Shown here: in pieces, positions 21,140-33,734 of the stretch
How the letters are laid out: every line of letters begins with the position of its first letter
Numbering within the stretch: the first letter of the stretch is position 1
Source of the DNA: Ailurus styani
Taxonomy: Eukaryota > Chordata > Mammalia > Carnivora > Ailuridae
DNA length: 64,000 bases
Assembly: GCA_002007465.1 (NCBI GenBank)
Contig: LNAC01000767.1
Location: 496,001-560,000, forward strand
Direction: 5' to 3'
Program-made: the position numbers and the translations under genes
The notes under the pieces: model-generated
Seen by the model: the letters and a program-made list of their open reading frames with translations, nothing else
The model's database searches: none
Told to the model about the DNA's origin: nothing

Positions 21140-22950
21140 AAGTAAAGTTGAGGTCTGTTTTTATTTTTACAAAGACTCCATGATTTTATCTCAACCTTAT
21201 CTTAGTCTATAGTCTCATCACATCACACTTGAACAGTGTTCTAATCCTGGAGCATAGCATGGTCTCTATTCATGTCTGTTGCACCAAATGTGAGGACACA
21301 GATATAAAATAACTCAAAAGAATAAGTAATTTTTAATTTGTCAAGTGACCTAGTCGTCCAGTGACACATATTCAACTGCATACCACAATGTCTGTCAGAT
21401 GTATTATCACTTCTAACTTTATTTGAAAATGGAACTGAAATCCCTATTAAGGCTGAATAGTATCATAAAACCCAAGCGAAGTAAGTTAAATTATTACTTA
21501 GCAAATATTCATGATTTATTTCCTTCCACGAGAGGAATATATTTCCTTGACCAATTAATGTTGGGCATAGCTATCACTTTCTTCGTTTAGTAGGATGACA
21601 GTGGAAATGATATGAGTGAAATTCAAGGTTTGCTTTTCTGATTTGACTTGGCCTCTTACACTCCTATCTTTTCCCATAAGAAGATTATGTCTCAGGTAGT
21701 TGAAAGGTGTAGGAGAACGAGAAACAGGTAAATTCAGTTCACAGCTGGGAAACAAATCCAAATGATCCAAGTCTAAATTAGCTGAATTCCAGCTAATCTA
21801 CAAATGAGTGAGTGTGAAACAGTTGCTAAGTGCTACTCAATGTTATTATGGCTATGACTGATATACGAGGGAAGAAAATGAATTCATAAGAACACAAAGA
21901 GAATCAAGATTTTAAAAGTATTTTGTGAGACTATATTGGTTTAACTGGGTGAAACATTTGGAAAAGTGAGAATTTAGCCTTGTTATGCATGTAAAGATAA
22001 TAGCTGAATATCTCAAAAGTAAGTGCCTTGTGAGAAAATAAAGAAGAAAAAAATAGTAAATATACACAAGTCTTAAAATCTTTATTGATGAAAGAAAGGG
22101 AAGAAATAAGACAGGGCATTAGAGAAGAGAGAAGGCTTTCTGATTTTGTTGTTCATTTACTTTTTTTCCTTAAAGAAAGAAAGGATCAAAATATATTTAC
22201 GATTACAAGAGAAATACCAATGAAGCAGGAGAATTAAAATGTAAGAAAGGAAGTTATTGACTGATTGTAAACAAAGCCACAGTTCAGTTGGTTGAGAATG
22301 ACATTCAGCACACAGTGAAAGACAGGAAACAAATACCTGCTCTGAGATGGGGAAAGAGAAGAATAGTGATGTTGCAAGTAAGTTCTAAAGATGTGAGGAA
22401 GGTGTGCCTACACAGAGCTGTTGAAATGAGAAGAGCAAAGATGGCACTTGTGTTGAATGGCTTATATTTGCCATCATGGGATAAGGGGATGGTATTGTTG
22501 AATAAGAAGAAGACTACAAATAACTTTTGTGGGGAATTTTATTGTTTGTTTAAAATGTACATTTAAGATGATTATCGACAAATAACAAAAGCCAAATCTA
22601 TAATAAATATACTTACAGTGTAAACTAGGTTGAAACAATGGTTCAAAGACCAAGAATGGATAAAGTGAGCTGTGGGAGTTATTTTGGTCTGATGGTCATT
22701 CAGATCTGGTTTCACTAGTTCCCCTCTATTTTATATCTTTTTAGCAGACCCCATAACACTTCTGACCAAAGCTTTTAATGGCACTACAGTAGTCATGTGG
22801 CATAGTTCACTTTCTTTGATGTGATACAGTAGATTATGATTCAGCAAATATTTACATACACGCTGCCCAAACAATAGGAGGAATATACTTCCCTATTCTA
22901 TTATACAACTAGTTATTTTCGGTCTAAGCTTTTACAACATCATTCCACAT
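21140..22950. other. Unique AT-rich sequence
   Basis: About 1.8 kb with nothing I can name except a possible weak antisense L2 trace at about 22,838-22,880. Open frames such as 22,288-22,566 (+) have no recognisable domain and no codon evidence. Confidence 0.5.
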
Positions 22951-22959
22951 ATCTCAATG

Positions 22960-23270
22960 TCCTTCTTCCTTCATTACTGTGAATATTCATAACCATTCTA
23001 ACTTTTCCCCAGAAGCTTTCTTTGATTACTTTATCTTCTGTGGATTTCTTATTATACAGCATTGTTCAACTCTTACTCTTTCATCATGTCCTTGATATAA
23101 TTCAATTTTTAGTTTTTCCTCTCCATAAATCTAGCCACCTAACTTTCTTCTCTCCTCAAGCAGAATTGCTAGCTTTTAGGGAGAGAGTATGTTGAAACTT
23201 TTATCCCCTGTGATTATAAGTCTACTCTCTACTTTGTGAATATTAATATATATTTGTATCAATAACAAAG
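22960..23270 (+). mobile_element. Probable L2 LINE fragment, sense
   Basis: A loose match to L2 3' order: 'agaagctttctttgattact', a 'ctcttactctttcatcatgt' segment, then 'gagagagtatgttgaaactt' and 'gtgaatattaatatatattt' towards the 3' end. Decay is heavy. Confidence 0.4.
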
Positions 23271-23527
23271 ATAATAATGAACAAGTCATACATTCTTCAA
23301 AAAACCGACATTTTTCACATTATTAAATATCACAACCTCTCCCTCTTAATAAATTTATTCTAAAATCTGACCTTAACTTAAAACTAAAGATCCCTCTGAA
23401 GCAGGCAATTGAAGGTTAATTCAGGTGACCCTTTATATCTGCTTTCTTGTGTTCAGTGTAGAATAACTAAAAATTCACCTTGGCAAAAAGAGAACCAAAG
23501 AAATTTGGTCAAATAGTATCATCTCTT

Positions 23528-23733
23528 CTTTTTTTTTTTTAAAGATTTTATTTATTTATTTGACACAGAGAGAGAGAGAGATCACAAGTAGGCGGAGAGG
23601 CAGGCAGATAGAGAGGAGGAAGGAGGATCCCCGCTGAGCAGGGAGCCTGATGTGGGGCTTGATCCCAGAACCCTGAGATCATGACCTGAGCCGAAGGCAG
23701 AGGCTTTAACACACTGAACCACCCAGGTACCCC
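23528..23733 (-). mobile_element. SINEC, young musteloid type
   Basis: Reverse-strand SINE: poly-T, 'aaagattttatttatttatt', 'cacaagtaggcggagaggca', GA-rich body, and the complement of the head 'ctgaaccacccaggtacccc'. The flanks share 'catctctt' (23,520-23,527 and 23,741-23,748), within a longer imperfect match. Confidence 0.95.
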
Positions 23734-24689
23734 AAATACTCATCTCTTACATAAACAAGATAACTTTTACTTTCTTTTGAAAAATAAGGCACAAAGATGA
23801 AAGAATATAAATTATATGAATTATACTAATTTGGAAATAAAGAAAAATACAGAAGAATGGTGATGCATGTTGTGAAATCTTAGAACAGAAGCTTATATTA
23901 TAGTTAGATTAATTTAAGGTTCTTTTAGAGTTTTATATTTCTGCTATGATGAAGATACTAGCTTGGTCCTGGCGGTTCTATAAAAATGAATTAAATTTAG
24001 TATTCATAATTAGCTCTATGCTCAGAAATTAGTGACTGAAGTTTTCGAACCTATCTCAAAGCTTTTCTTCTGACGGTTTATACTACTGATTAATGAAAAT
24101 TCATAAGAAATATCTCTGAAAATGTGTTAATTTAAACTTTAACAATTATTGAAAACATTCCATAATAGCTTTTGAATTTATTATTTTTATTCTTTTTCCC
24201 TTACTTGTTTGAAGAAACCTACATGAATATTACCTTTTATAAAAATGAGATATTTCAATAAATGAAAAATAAATAAGGATTTTGTTGTTAAAAATAAAAT
24301 TATTTTTAAGAGCACTGAATAAACAACAAAGAGATGACTAACTTCCCAGAATATTTTACATCAATTCAATATAAAAAGCTGTAAAGAACGATTAAAGAAA
24401 AAACAGAAGTATTAATTTCCTAAAGTCATCTTCATTCTTCTAGTGTTATTGCACTAACTCTGACTCAGTAGCAATAAAACTACTTTAAAGTATTCTTGTC
24501 AGAATTATTAAGAAGTATTGATCACCAAATCTTTTCCAAACTCTTTCTACCCTTTTGGCCCAGTATCATAATTGTTACTATTTCATCTTTTCTGTGGAGT
24601 CATCTTGGTAAGCCAAATATTTTCTTTTCTAAATGCTTTTAATATTACATCTCTATTGTGAGATGATCCCTTTATTAGGCATTTCTATA

Positions 24690-24940
24690 TTTTCAACTGA
24701 TCATATTTATTAAATATATATTCAGAACCTCACCACTGTGTCAGACACTGATCCAAGGATGAAGGATACAGCAGTGAAGTGAAAAATCAGTCAAGGCGAG
24801 TTTACTAACTACCAGAGAAGACAGAGACTAAAGGAATAACACAAAGGAATGTAAACTGACAAATCATGATAAATCCTACAAAGGGAAATTTCATGATACT
24901 CTGAAGGACTTATCCTTGTCTGGGAAACAGGGGGATACGA
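24690..24940 (-). mobile_element. L2 LINE 3' region, antisense
   Basis: Antisense L2 remnant: 'tatttattaaatatatattc', 'ccactgtgtcagacactgat', 'ggatacagcagtgaagtg', then a decayed body to about 24,940. It is the same module as at 4565 and 5055. Confidence 0.55.
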
Positions 24941-26500
24941 CTTAGAATTTCATATTATGTTATGATGTTTCATGGTCTGGTAATTCTCATTTTAGATGAA
25001 TATACTTTACCTCCTGAGTTGTATGCCAGCAGAACTTGGGAAAGAACAATGTAATGTACTAGTTTTTATTCATTACTTTGAATCTAGGCACATGGAAAAT
25101 GTGACTGATAGCTTATTAACATTGAATGCAGACTAAGATCATTACTGTGGATGGATTACTGTAATAATCCACTGTGACATGACAAGTTTCTAGAGTTGTA
25201 TCTTTAAAAATGTCATAAAAACAAAATATAGTTCTTTACTAGAATAACCTAATCAGACTTCACTTTATTTAGAACAATGATAATAGCAAATAAAACAAGC
25301 CTAGAGGAACATGGAAGAAAGAAAAAAGATTTATATTTTAGAAATTTTAACAGCACATTTTTTTCATTGTTCGAATAAGGGGCTCACACTTTCCACCCAG
25401 GGTTAGTCCTGCAGCAGTCATTTCTGAGATATCTTAATAACTTTATAATAACTTTAATTTGGTTTTTGAAAACTAAATCTACTTACTCAAATTAAGAAAT
25501 TAAAACCATGCTGTGATACTATATCTTAGAGAATCTGTTAATGCAGATATTTAAAATCTAAGCAAGAGACAAGGTCAAAAGTAAGGGCCATGTTATATAT
25601 TTCCACCAAGGAAGATAGATCACAATCTTATCAGTTGCAATATAGATTTTCCAAAAAAGATGAAAGATGAACATGATTATCATGACGACATATAAAAAAA
25701 TTCTGTGGTGATAATATAATACTGTATTATTGCTAGAGAATTGTGATTAGGCATCTTAATTGCTGATGGTATCTGACAGATTGTACGTCTACTAAAGTAT
25801 TCGATATTATTTTCTTCATGTCTTAGTTGAACTTATTGTTCTTTACCAGATGGTTCCATCCAGAACCACTACTTTTCTATACCCGGGAGGATCTGCAATT
25901 TGTTCTCTAACACAAATTCTCGATTGTTGCCCTGAATAACATTAGAAATGCTACTATTTATCAAGAACAATCTATAAGGACTTTGAAACAATACCATCAT
26001 TCCTCCAAGTTCTCAGGAATTCCAAACTATAGTTTACCATAATTTTTAGTGTCCTAGATTAACTCCACTAAAGGCTTCATCATCCATTTTGTGGTGGAGG
26101 GAAATAGAAACAATGCTTATCTTAGGAAAAGAAAATAATTGAATAAGAAATGTTTTTTAGTCTTATTTCATGTTAACACTTGCAGAAAGATGTTACTACT
26201 TACCGAGCAGTTACCACTTTATATTGATCAATGAAAACTATGAAACCGTAAAAAAATAAATACAATAAAATACATGAAGCTACTGAGATTACAATAAATC
26301 TATGTAAAAGTACATTTACAAGCAATTGCAATGAATTTTCTAAGTCTTGGAATGCATTATTGTATTGCCCCTACAAAATTTTCATTAAATGTTAGACTAT
26401 ATTTTGAACTTATAAAAACTGAAAAATACATGAGAATGACTTATCTTAGTCTTTTAGCCTTAATACTTCAGTCTAAGGTCATGGAATCTGTAAAACAGTT
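24941..26500. other. Unique AT-rich sequence
   Basis: About 1.6 kb with no gene, RNA or repeat family recognised. Confidence 0.5.
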
Positions 26501-26517
26501 AAAGGATTATTAGCTTG

Positions 26518-26733
26518 GGGGTACCTGGGTAGCTTAGTTGGTTAAGTGTCTGACTTTGGCTCAGGTAATGATCTCAGGGTCCTGGGATCCAGCCAGGTAT
26601 TGTCAGTTTCCCTGCTCAGTGGGTTCCCCACTCAGCAGGGAATCTGCTAGTCCTTCTTCCTCTGTGCCCCCGCCACCTACCCCTCCCCCTGCTTTACCTC
26701 TCTCACTCTCTCTCAAATAAAATCTTTTAAAAA
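26518..26733 (+). mobile_element. SINEC, older caniform type
   Basis: Sense SINE 'gggggtacctgggtagctta' with 'gttggttaagtgtctgactt', a body carrying an extra 'cccactcagcaggga' repeat, 'ctcaaataaaatcttttaa' and poly-A. Copies of 'aaaggat(t/c)atta' lie at 26,501, 26,734 and 26,865, before it, after it, and after the adjoining L1 tail. Confidence 0.93.
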
Positions 26734-26745
26734 AAGGATCATTAT

Positions 26746-26863
26746 AGAGCACTGAGTGTGGTGCATCAACAATGAATCTTGGAACACTGAAAAAATAAAA
26801 TTAAATTAAAAAAGTAAAGTTAATGGACCTTTAATGAATGAATGAATGATAAATAAATAAATA
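26746..26863 (+). mobile_element. Very short L1 3' terminus with simple-repeat tail
   Basis: About 60 bp of carnivore L1 3' end ('agcactgagtgtggtgcatc', 'aacaatgaatcttggaacac') followed by an A-rich tail that includes (AATG)n and (AAAT)n runs. It ends at the third copy of the target sequence. It is an extreme 5' truncation. Confidence 0.8.
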
Positions 26864-27242
26864 AAAGGATCATTAGCTTGCTTGTATTTCTATCATTAAG
26901 TAAAAACTTAAAACTTCCATTCAGCTTGGAGAACAGGTGATCTATGGAAGCAGAGCAAAACATTTTTTGTATTTGTTGCTTTTAATGCTATCTTTTATTT
27001 TCATTTTATTTTGGAACCTAATTTATTTGGGATCTACATTCTAGCATAATTAAGCAGAATGAGACCACAAAGCATTTATGCTACAGAAGGGTAATGGCTC
27101 CACTCTGGTTGGTACATCTCGCATGTCTGTTGGGTGGAGATTCTCTTTGACTGTAATTGCACAGTAACTGTGGTTATTCAGCTAAAAGTCACACATCTGG
27201 AATCTGTCTAGAAAGAACATTTGATATCACATCTATTTTTTC

Positions 27243-27433
27243 TTTTTTTTTTAAGATTTTATTTATTTATTTGACAGAGAGAGATTACAAGTAGGCAGAG
27301 AGGCAGGCAGAGAGAGGAGGAAGCATGCTCCCTGCCGAGCAGGGATCCCCATGCGGGCCTCTATCCTCGGACCCTGAGATCATGACCTGAGCCAAAGGCA
27401 GAGGCTTTAACCCACTGAGCCACCCAGGCGCCC
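27243..27433 (-). mobile_element. SINEC, young musteloid type
   Basis: Reverse-strand SINE: poly-T, 'aagattttatttatttattt', 'attacaagtaggcagagagg', and the complement of the head 'tgagccacccaggcgccc'. The flanks share 'tcacatcta' then T-rich sequence (27,227 and 27,434). Confidence 0.96.
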
Positions 27434-27449
27434 TCACATCTACTTTTTT

Positions 27450-30400
27450 CTTAATTGTTGTTACTGACTCACAAGAAAGCCCACATTCTGTTTATGGGAA
27501 ATAGCCAATTCTAGTATAAATTCTAGTAAGGAGGAGGATTGATAAACTCCATTATTTTTCTTATTTGTTAACTGCACACCAATGAATGGTATTCGATTTT
27601 ATAATACTGTATGTGCAAAATGCTTAATTTTCTTGGCCACACACAGTTTGCAAATGGGGAAAGCCCTAAGTTTTATTCAGTGACTTGGATCTGGCCTGGG
27701 GCCATCCATTACACATGGCATCATGATACTTTGCAATTTCCAGTTCAGGACGTATACTGGGATCTATTAATTGCAATCATCGCTTCCTCTCTTTTGTTAA
27801 TGTATAAATTTATTTGAGGAGATTATATTACGGATTCAGATGAGGAGGAGAAAAAAGAGCTATTTTGAAGGTTTGAGGAGTGAGTAATTCTTCAAGAACA
27901 GGAAAAAAACATCAGGGGAGTTTTACGAGTAATTATGGGCTGGTTACCTTTCCTTTGAAATATGCCCCAGGGAGTTACAGGACCTCACAGGTTCATATGC
28001 ATTCAGTTTTCCAGTCTTGTGAAAGCTTCCCTCACCACAAGTTGAATATGAAAGCTGCAAACCACTAGTGATAAAGGAATTATGTAGGCAGGGCAATAAG
28101 ATAATTCAGTAGTAGATGTGGAAGCCTGATGATCTGAGGATTTATTCCCTTTCCTCCAATATTAGGCTGTCTTCTAAGATTTATCTGTTGCTCTGGGATG
28201 AGAGAAAGGAAATTCAAAAATGACCCTGGTTGAATTTCTCTCCAGCCAAGTAAGATAGAAGCTAAGGAAAGTTTAGGCTGAAGCTTAATAAAGAAACATG
28301 GTATACATGAATTTATTGTATAAGATTAATATATGTTCTGAAAGTTTTCTAATCATTTGCATTCTTTACACATATAAATCTGTAATTTATTTGGCACCTC
28401 AGTGGTAGAGCCTATAAAATGATAGAGTAATTTCTTAAATATGACATATGTAAGTGACAAGACATAAAATCAATCAGGACCAACCTAAAATGACTTTTGA
28501 CTGTATTACATCTGACAAAACCATATAATTGTATAATTATATAAGCAAAAATCTTTGACAAATTTCAACATAAGTTTTCTTGGTTCTGTTCATTATATAG
28601 AATTTGTTTTTTTAAAGTTTTAATATATTTACATCTAGAGATTTAATATATTTAATCTTCAATTCAAAGAGTATACATATGTCATTTTTTTTTACTTATG
28701 TCATTCTTAACTACAGATACTTCAGAAAGCTCTCATCATCAAATCTCAACACCAAATGATCTATTCTTATTGTTCTAATGCTTTTCAAAGAAATTGTGGT
28801 TACTTTACCATAAAGGGATTTTCATATCAGGAGATCAAAGTCACATAGTTTAGTGTGTTTGTAGAAAATATGAGTGTGATCCATTCATTATTTCAAATAG
28901 CAAAAGTGTTCTAGATTACTTGATTTTTTTTAATCTGGATATTTTTCCTGGGGATAATATCTACTATCTATCTGGAAATAAGGGCTAAAATATGTGGAAC
29001 CATAATAAAGCCTGAAATAATTGAAAAATCATTTTCACTTAAAAAAATAAAACAAAACAAAACATAGCATAATGTAAACTGAACAAAAGGGTAAAATATA
29101 CCAAAATATTACTTCTCTTTAGTTGAAATATAAGTCTTATCATATTTTAATTATTGTTACATTACTCTAACAAATAGAAAATACTATAAAATCATTTTCT
29201 ATTTTACCGTAAGATACTTCTATAATGCATAGATGACTGTGTTTGCTAAGTTGTGACATATATTCATGTCACTATAGACCGAAAATGTGGATGAGAAGTG
29301 TTGCTTAACTGGTAGTCTTTGCCTAAATTGAACTATTATGAAGATTCTTATTTTCTAATGTTTAGGAAACTAAAACAGATATTTTACCATTCAATGAGTT
29401 TTGGAAACAAAATCTTAAGTATGTCATCTGATAGCATCATTAAATCATTTTTCCAGTTGGCAAAGAAATCAGGAAATGAGCTGAAAACCACTAGGGCCAC
29501 GTACTACAAATCTATAAATTAAATTTTCCAGTTAAAAGAGATTTAAATTCCCAATTGGATAAGACTTAGAGAAACAGATGCTATTTGTATTATGCTTCTT
29601 ACTAGATACCAGATCTCCAATGGCCACATTCAAATGACGCAATCAAGGCATCTCATCATCTGCTCAATGTTGGGTTATTTTAGAAGTTTGCTAGGATAGC
29701 TTTCTAGTGTTCACAGCCAACACAGTACCTGGAGAACAGTTTCACTGCCTGTACAGACGTAGATTAAAAGTTAAATAATCTTCCATGTACATTAATATAA
29801 TTAGGTATTATAAGAAATAATTTATTAAAGCTTAAGCTAAAAGGAAGGCAGCAACTGTCAAATGAATATGTCTATACAAATTCATACACATAATATATTC
29901 AGACTAAAAGTAATGCTAGTTTTAGAATACATGTAAGTTAAAAAGAATAGTTCTGGTTGTTGGAGGAAGAAATGAAATATAATTGAGATATCTTTATCTC
30001 AAAGTATTTATTTTAAATGAAAAAAGGAAAAAAGAATGGGCAATTATTTTAATCATCCAAATTAAAAAGAACATATTTGCCTGCAAGTTGCATACTAGAA
30101 AGCTCTTAAACAATAATTCTAGGTATAGTGGAAAGACTTCTGCAGTAAACTATCAAAGTATTAAAAATAAATATATTTTTTATTTAAGACTCAGAAGAGA
30201 CATGGGCACAGTTCTATCACTGTTTTCTTACTCCTGTAAAATCAAATTCTCATATACAAAATAAGGGAAAGTAGAGTACTATGCATTCTCCTTTCTTTTT
30301 TGTCTTTATGGGAAAACAAAATATATTTGATAATAGATTCACATAGTTTAAAAAAAAGAAAATTGTTTTATTCGATCTTTGGAAATATCTCTCAGTTAAT

Positions 30401-30635
30401 TTTAGTTTTCCAAAAAGTTCATGAAAAATTCTCTAAGCATCACAATGGCTGTTCTGAGAGACATGTAATAAAAAGGCAGATTATTAGTAAACTGATGGGG
30501 AAGTGGGGATTTAAAAAATAGGTAAATATATATCAACATACACACATCAACTATTTATAAGCCTAATGGGGGAATAGAGATTTAAAGTGTGCAAAATAAA
30601 AATAAATACATTTACTTTGTTAACCAATAATAGTT
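27450..30635. other. Repeat-poor unique block
   Basis: About 3.2 kb with no SINE, LINE or LTR that I can identify, which is unusual for this window. The 27,450-28,080 part has a more balanced composition and several homeodomain-type cores (TAAT/ATTA), and the rest is very AT-rich. No open frame here has a recognisable domain. Confidence 0.5.
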
Positions 30636-30835
30636 GTTTAGTTGAGATAAAATTCATTTAACATAAAATTAACCATTTTGAAAGGTACGTTGAAGTAACA
30701 TTTAGTACATTCATAATGTGGTATAAACACCACCTCTATCAAGTTCCAAAACATTTTCATCACCCACCCCCAAAGATTCCCTGTATTCATTAGGGACACA
30801 CTTTAGCAACAATATTTTAAAACTTGTTAGCTGCC
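30636..30835 (-). mobile_element. Ancient L1M 3' end, antisense
   Basis: Antisense to an old mammalian L1 3' terminus: 'gttgagataaaattcattta', 'cataaaattaaccattttg', 'cattcataatgtggtataaa', 'aaaacattttcatcaccc'. On the reverse strand this gives the usual end '...aattttatctcaa'. Confidence 0.7.
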
Positions 30836-31299
30836 AGTATACAGAAAATTTGCACCACTACCTTAAAAAAAAAAATCAGGAGAGGAAAACTTCATATGGT
30901 TCTCAAAACATGAAGATTCTACATAGACAGATTCTTCGTCTCAGAGTACTTTCAATTTTAGTGCAAATACATATTGTGAACACTTTGCTTTATGTGGAAT
31001 ACAATTCAAAAACAGTTCCAAGTGGGGTAGAATCTAATGTAATTTCTTTAACTCAAAGTAGAGGAGTATCCATCCATCATTTCATTCCATTTCATTACAA
31101 GTGTCACACACATCCTTACGCAGCCTTTAAGGGGAACCCTCTCTAGGTTGCAGTGGACTCCATAGGGGGTCAATACAGAGTAGGACCCACTGGGGTACAA
31201 GAAGAAAACATTAGAATTCTCATACTTTTGAATTTCTATTTGGAGTATGTTTTCAAGTGTTTATGATAAAATAGTACAATAGTATATCTATGGTTTTTT

Positions 31300-31480
31300 A
31301 CAGTTATTTACTTATTTGAGAAAGAGAGAGAGAGTAAGGGGGAGAGGCAGAGGGAGAAGGAGAGAGAAATTCTAAGCCGATGCAGGGCTCCACGTGGTAC
31401 TCGATCTCATGACCTGGGGATCATGACCTGAGCTAGCACCAAAGTCAGAGGCTTAAATGATTATGCTACCCAGGCACTCC
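31300..31480 (-). mobile_element. SINEC, older type
   Basis: Reverse-strand SINE: 'acagttatttacttatttga', (GA)n-rich body, and a decayed head complement ending 'atgctacccaggcactcc'. The flanks share 'atctatggttttt' (31,286) and 'atctatatggttttt' (31,482), a decayed target duplication. Confidence 0.88.
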
Positions 31481-31499
31481 CATCTATATGGTTTTTAAA

Positions 31500-33590
31500 C
31501 AAACAACTATTGGGAGAATATGTTTAAACAATTTGGTGCTATTAGGTTTCCAGTATCCACCATGCTGTTTCCATAATTCCTTTTTAAGTATTTTGAGTCA
31601 GTTTTACCCCAAGATCCATTCTTAGCACTCTTCTGTCCAGATTGTATATAAGCTAATGTGCTTCCTATATGGATAAAGTAAGTTTGTCAGTTCATCCCTC
31701 CTCAGTCACCCCAATTCTCTGTATCTTCCTACAGGTTGTCTGATGCCCTTTGGCATTGTAGTACAATTCACCTGCACTGTTACAAATTGTAATAGGTTGG
31801 AAAATTTGATCATTTCAATTTGCTGTGGCTGATTAATTCTGCCATGGTCTGTGTCTGATCTTAGAATCAGGAGAACTCAGCAGATTACTGGCTGCTAAGA
31901 GCTTTCTTGCCTGGAGCTGTCTTCCTCAAAGCAACAGCTTGGGGAGCATAATTTTTCTCTCTCTGCAACTGTCTGCAGACCACCAATCTTAACTATCCTC
32001 CAGGTAAAGCTATAGTTAAAGTAACACACATTTAGCTTAGTTTTTGTGAGCAGCTAAATTGTATTGTGGGATATTGAAAAGCAAAGAAACATTTTCATGA
32101 TAACTTTTGTTCTTGAGCCACAAATTATATTTAAAGGCATGTAATTCACTAGGGAAATACACTAAACATAATTATAAATACATATAACACATTTCAGAGA
32201 TGTTGGCATTCCAGCTACTTCAAATTGGAAAATCTGAGTACTCAGAAATACTAAAATGTGTCAGATATCTGTCAGTTACCTTGGTTATAGTGCTTATCTT
32301 TGTCTATTTTGTGGGAGGAGGGGAAGACAGGAATGGAAAATTATGGTAAATGGACAATATCTGTTTGTTGTTTACCATTGCTGTACTAGTTTTAAATCTC
32401 TGAACATTCCTTTCTTTCTTTTTGAATCATCTAGAGTCTAGTTGATTAGCCCTTGCTTATGAACTGCCATATCTGGTGTGTCATGTCGTTGTGCCAATTC
32501 TTCCTTAATAAAAATACTTACCAATTCCTATTCCTCTTCCTGAATATTCACAGTCTACAGTTTGGCCTTTGTAGCTAAATACTACCTATACTTCAAACAC
32601 CTAAACTTTCCAAAAAACTCATTTTGATAGAGGTTGAGGAAACACAGTGGAATCTGAAGCTTCCAGATGTTTTAATTACCCAAGTGGGTATGGGAATATT
32701 AGTATGTATCATGCAACATCTTTATTCTCTAGAGGTTCAGGTCAGGAATTTAGAAAATTATAACTTCCATAATTTAAAAAAAAATCCTATATGCCAGAGA
32801 TTTTATTACCATATATCTTTAACCTTAACAGATTATTTCAATTTTCTTATCAAAATGATGAGATATATTACAGACATATTTTTTAAATGTAACGGACTAT
32901 GAATTTAGACTGTTTTACTCAACTTTTGTTCATCTACCTGTAAGGTATTTCTAATATCTAACTTCTAAATGGTAATGACATTAGAATTCATTAGAAGCTT
33001 CATTGTCCTCTAAGATTAAAGAATATAGATTTGGAATATAGTTTAGTTTTTTACTCTCTTAAGAGTCTGATTAGGACCCCAATGTTCAAGCCATAGTTAA
33101 GTGAAAAATGGCTAGTGCTAACTAACATTTGGAAGCTTACTACATGCCAATGCTATATAGTGTAGGTCACATACTTGGGTCCTTAGTACTCAAAAGACCC
33201 TAAGAAATAGTTTCACTAGTACTATGGATTGGATACGTCAATGATCATTCTAAAAATATTTCAATAAGTCTACCTGAATAAAAAAAATAAATGAAAAAGT
33301 TTTAAAACCATACTCTAGATTCTGTTAAGCAAATATACCACCAAAAACTGAAAAGCAGATCTGAAGTACTATCTGGTCTTTGGTGCCCCAGACACTGTGT
33401 TACAGGAAGATCTTATGATGACAGTCAGGTTATAGTCAAACCTTCAGGCTATCTCCTTCTTTTATATGTTGCATGAAGCTTGTTTTTAAGCCTACCTTGA
33501 AATTCTGTAAACTACTTCATACCCTATACACAATCCCTTTCAATTTACACTATTGGACTTTACTGTCTATGAAGAATAATTTTAAAATAA
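31500..33590. other. Unique sequence
   Basis: About 2.1 kb without a recognised element. The part at 31,550-32,010 is less AT-rich and could be an unrecognised old LTR, but no terminal motifs were found. Confidence 0.45.
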
Positions 33591-33596
33591 ATGTAC

Positions 33597-33728
33597 TTTA
33601 TAAATGAGGTGATTGTGGCTAGAAGAAATTAAATGACTTGTGCAAGCTCATATGACTAGTCAGTGGTAGAGCCAGGAACCAGTTTGTCTGCTTTGGATTC
33701 CATGACTCTAGCCATTGTGCTTCTGTAC
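33597..33728 (-). mobile_element. MIR (ancient SINE), reverse
   Basis: Complement of the MIR core: 'tataaatgaggtgattgtgg', 'aaatgacttgtgcaagctca', 'ctagtcagtggtagagccag', 'tgactctagccattgtgctt'. This is the clearest MIR of the window. Confidence 0.85.
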
Positions 33729-33734
33729 ATTTTT

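Noticed and set aside
27611..28068. Two plus-strand frames as possible exons
   Set aside because: No consensus splice acceptor or donor in a sensible position, no recognised domain and no codon bias. If the block is conserved, a regulatory role is more likely.
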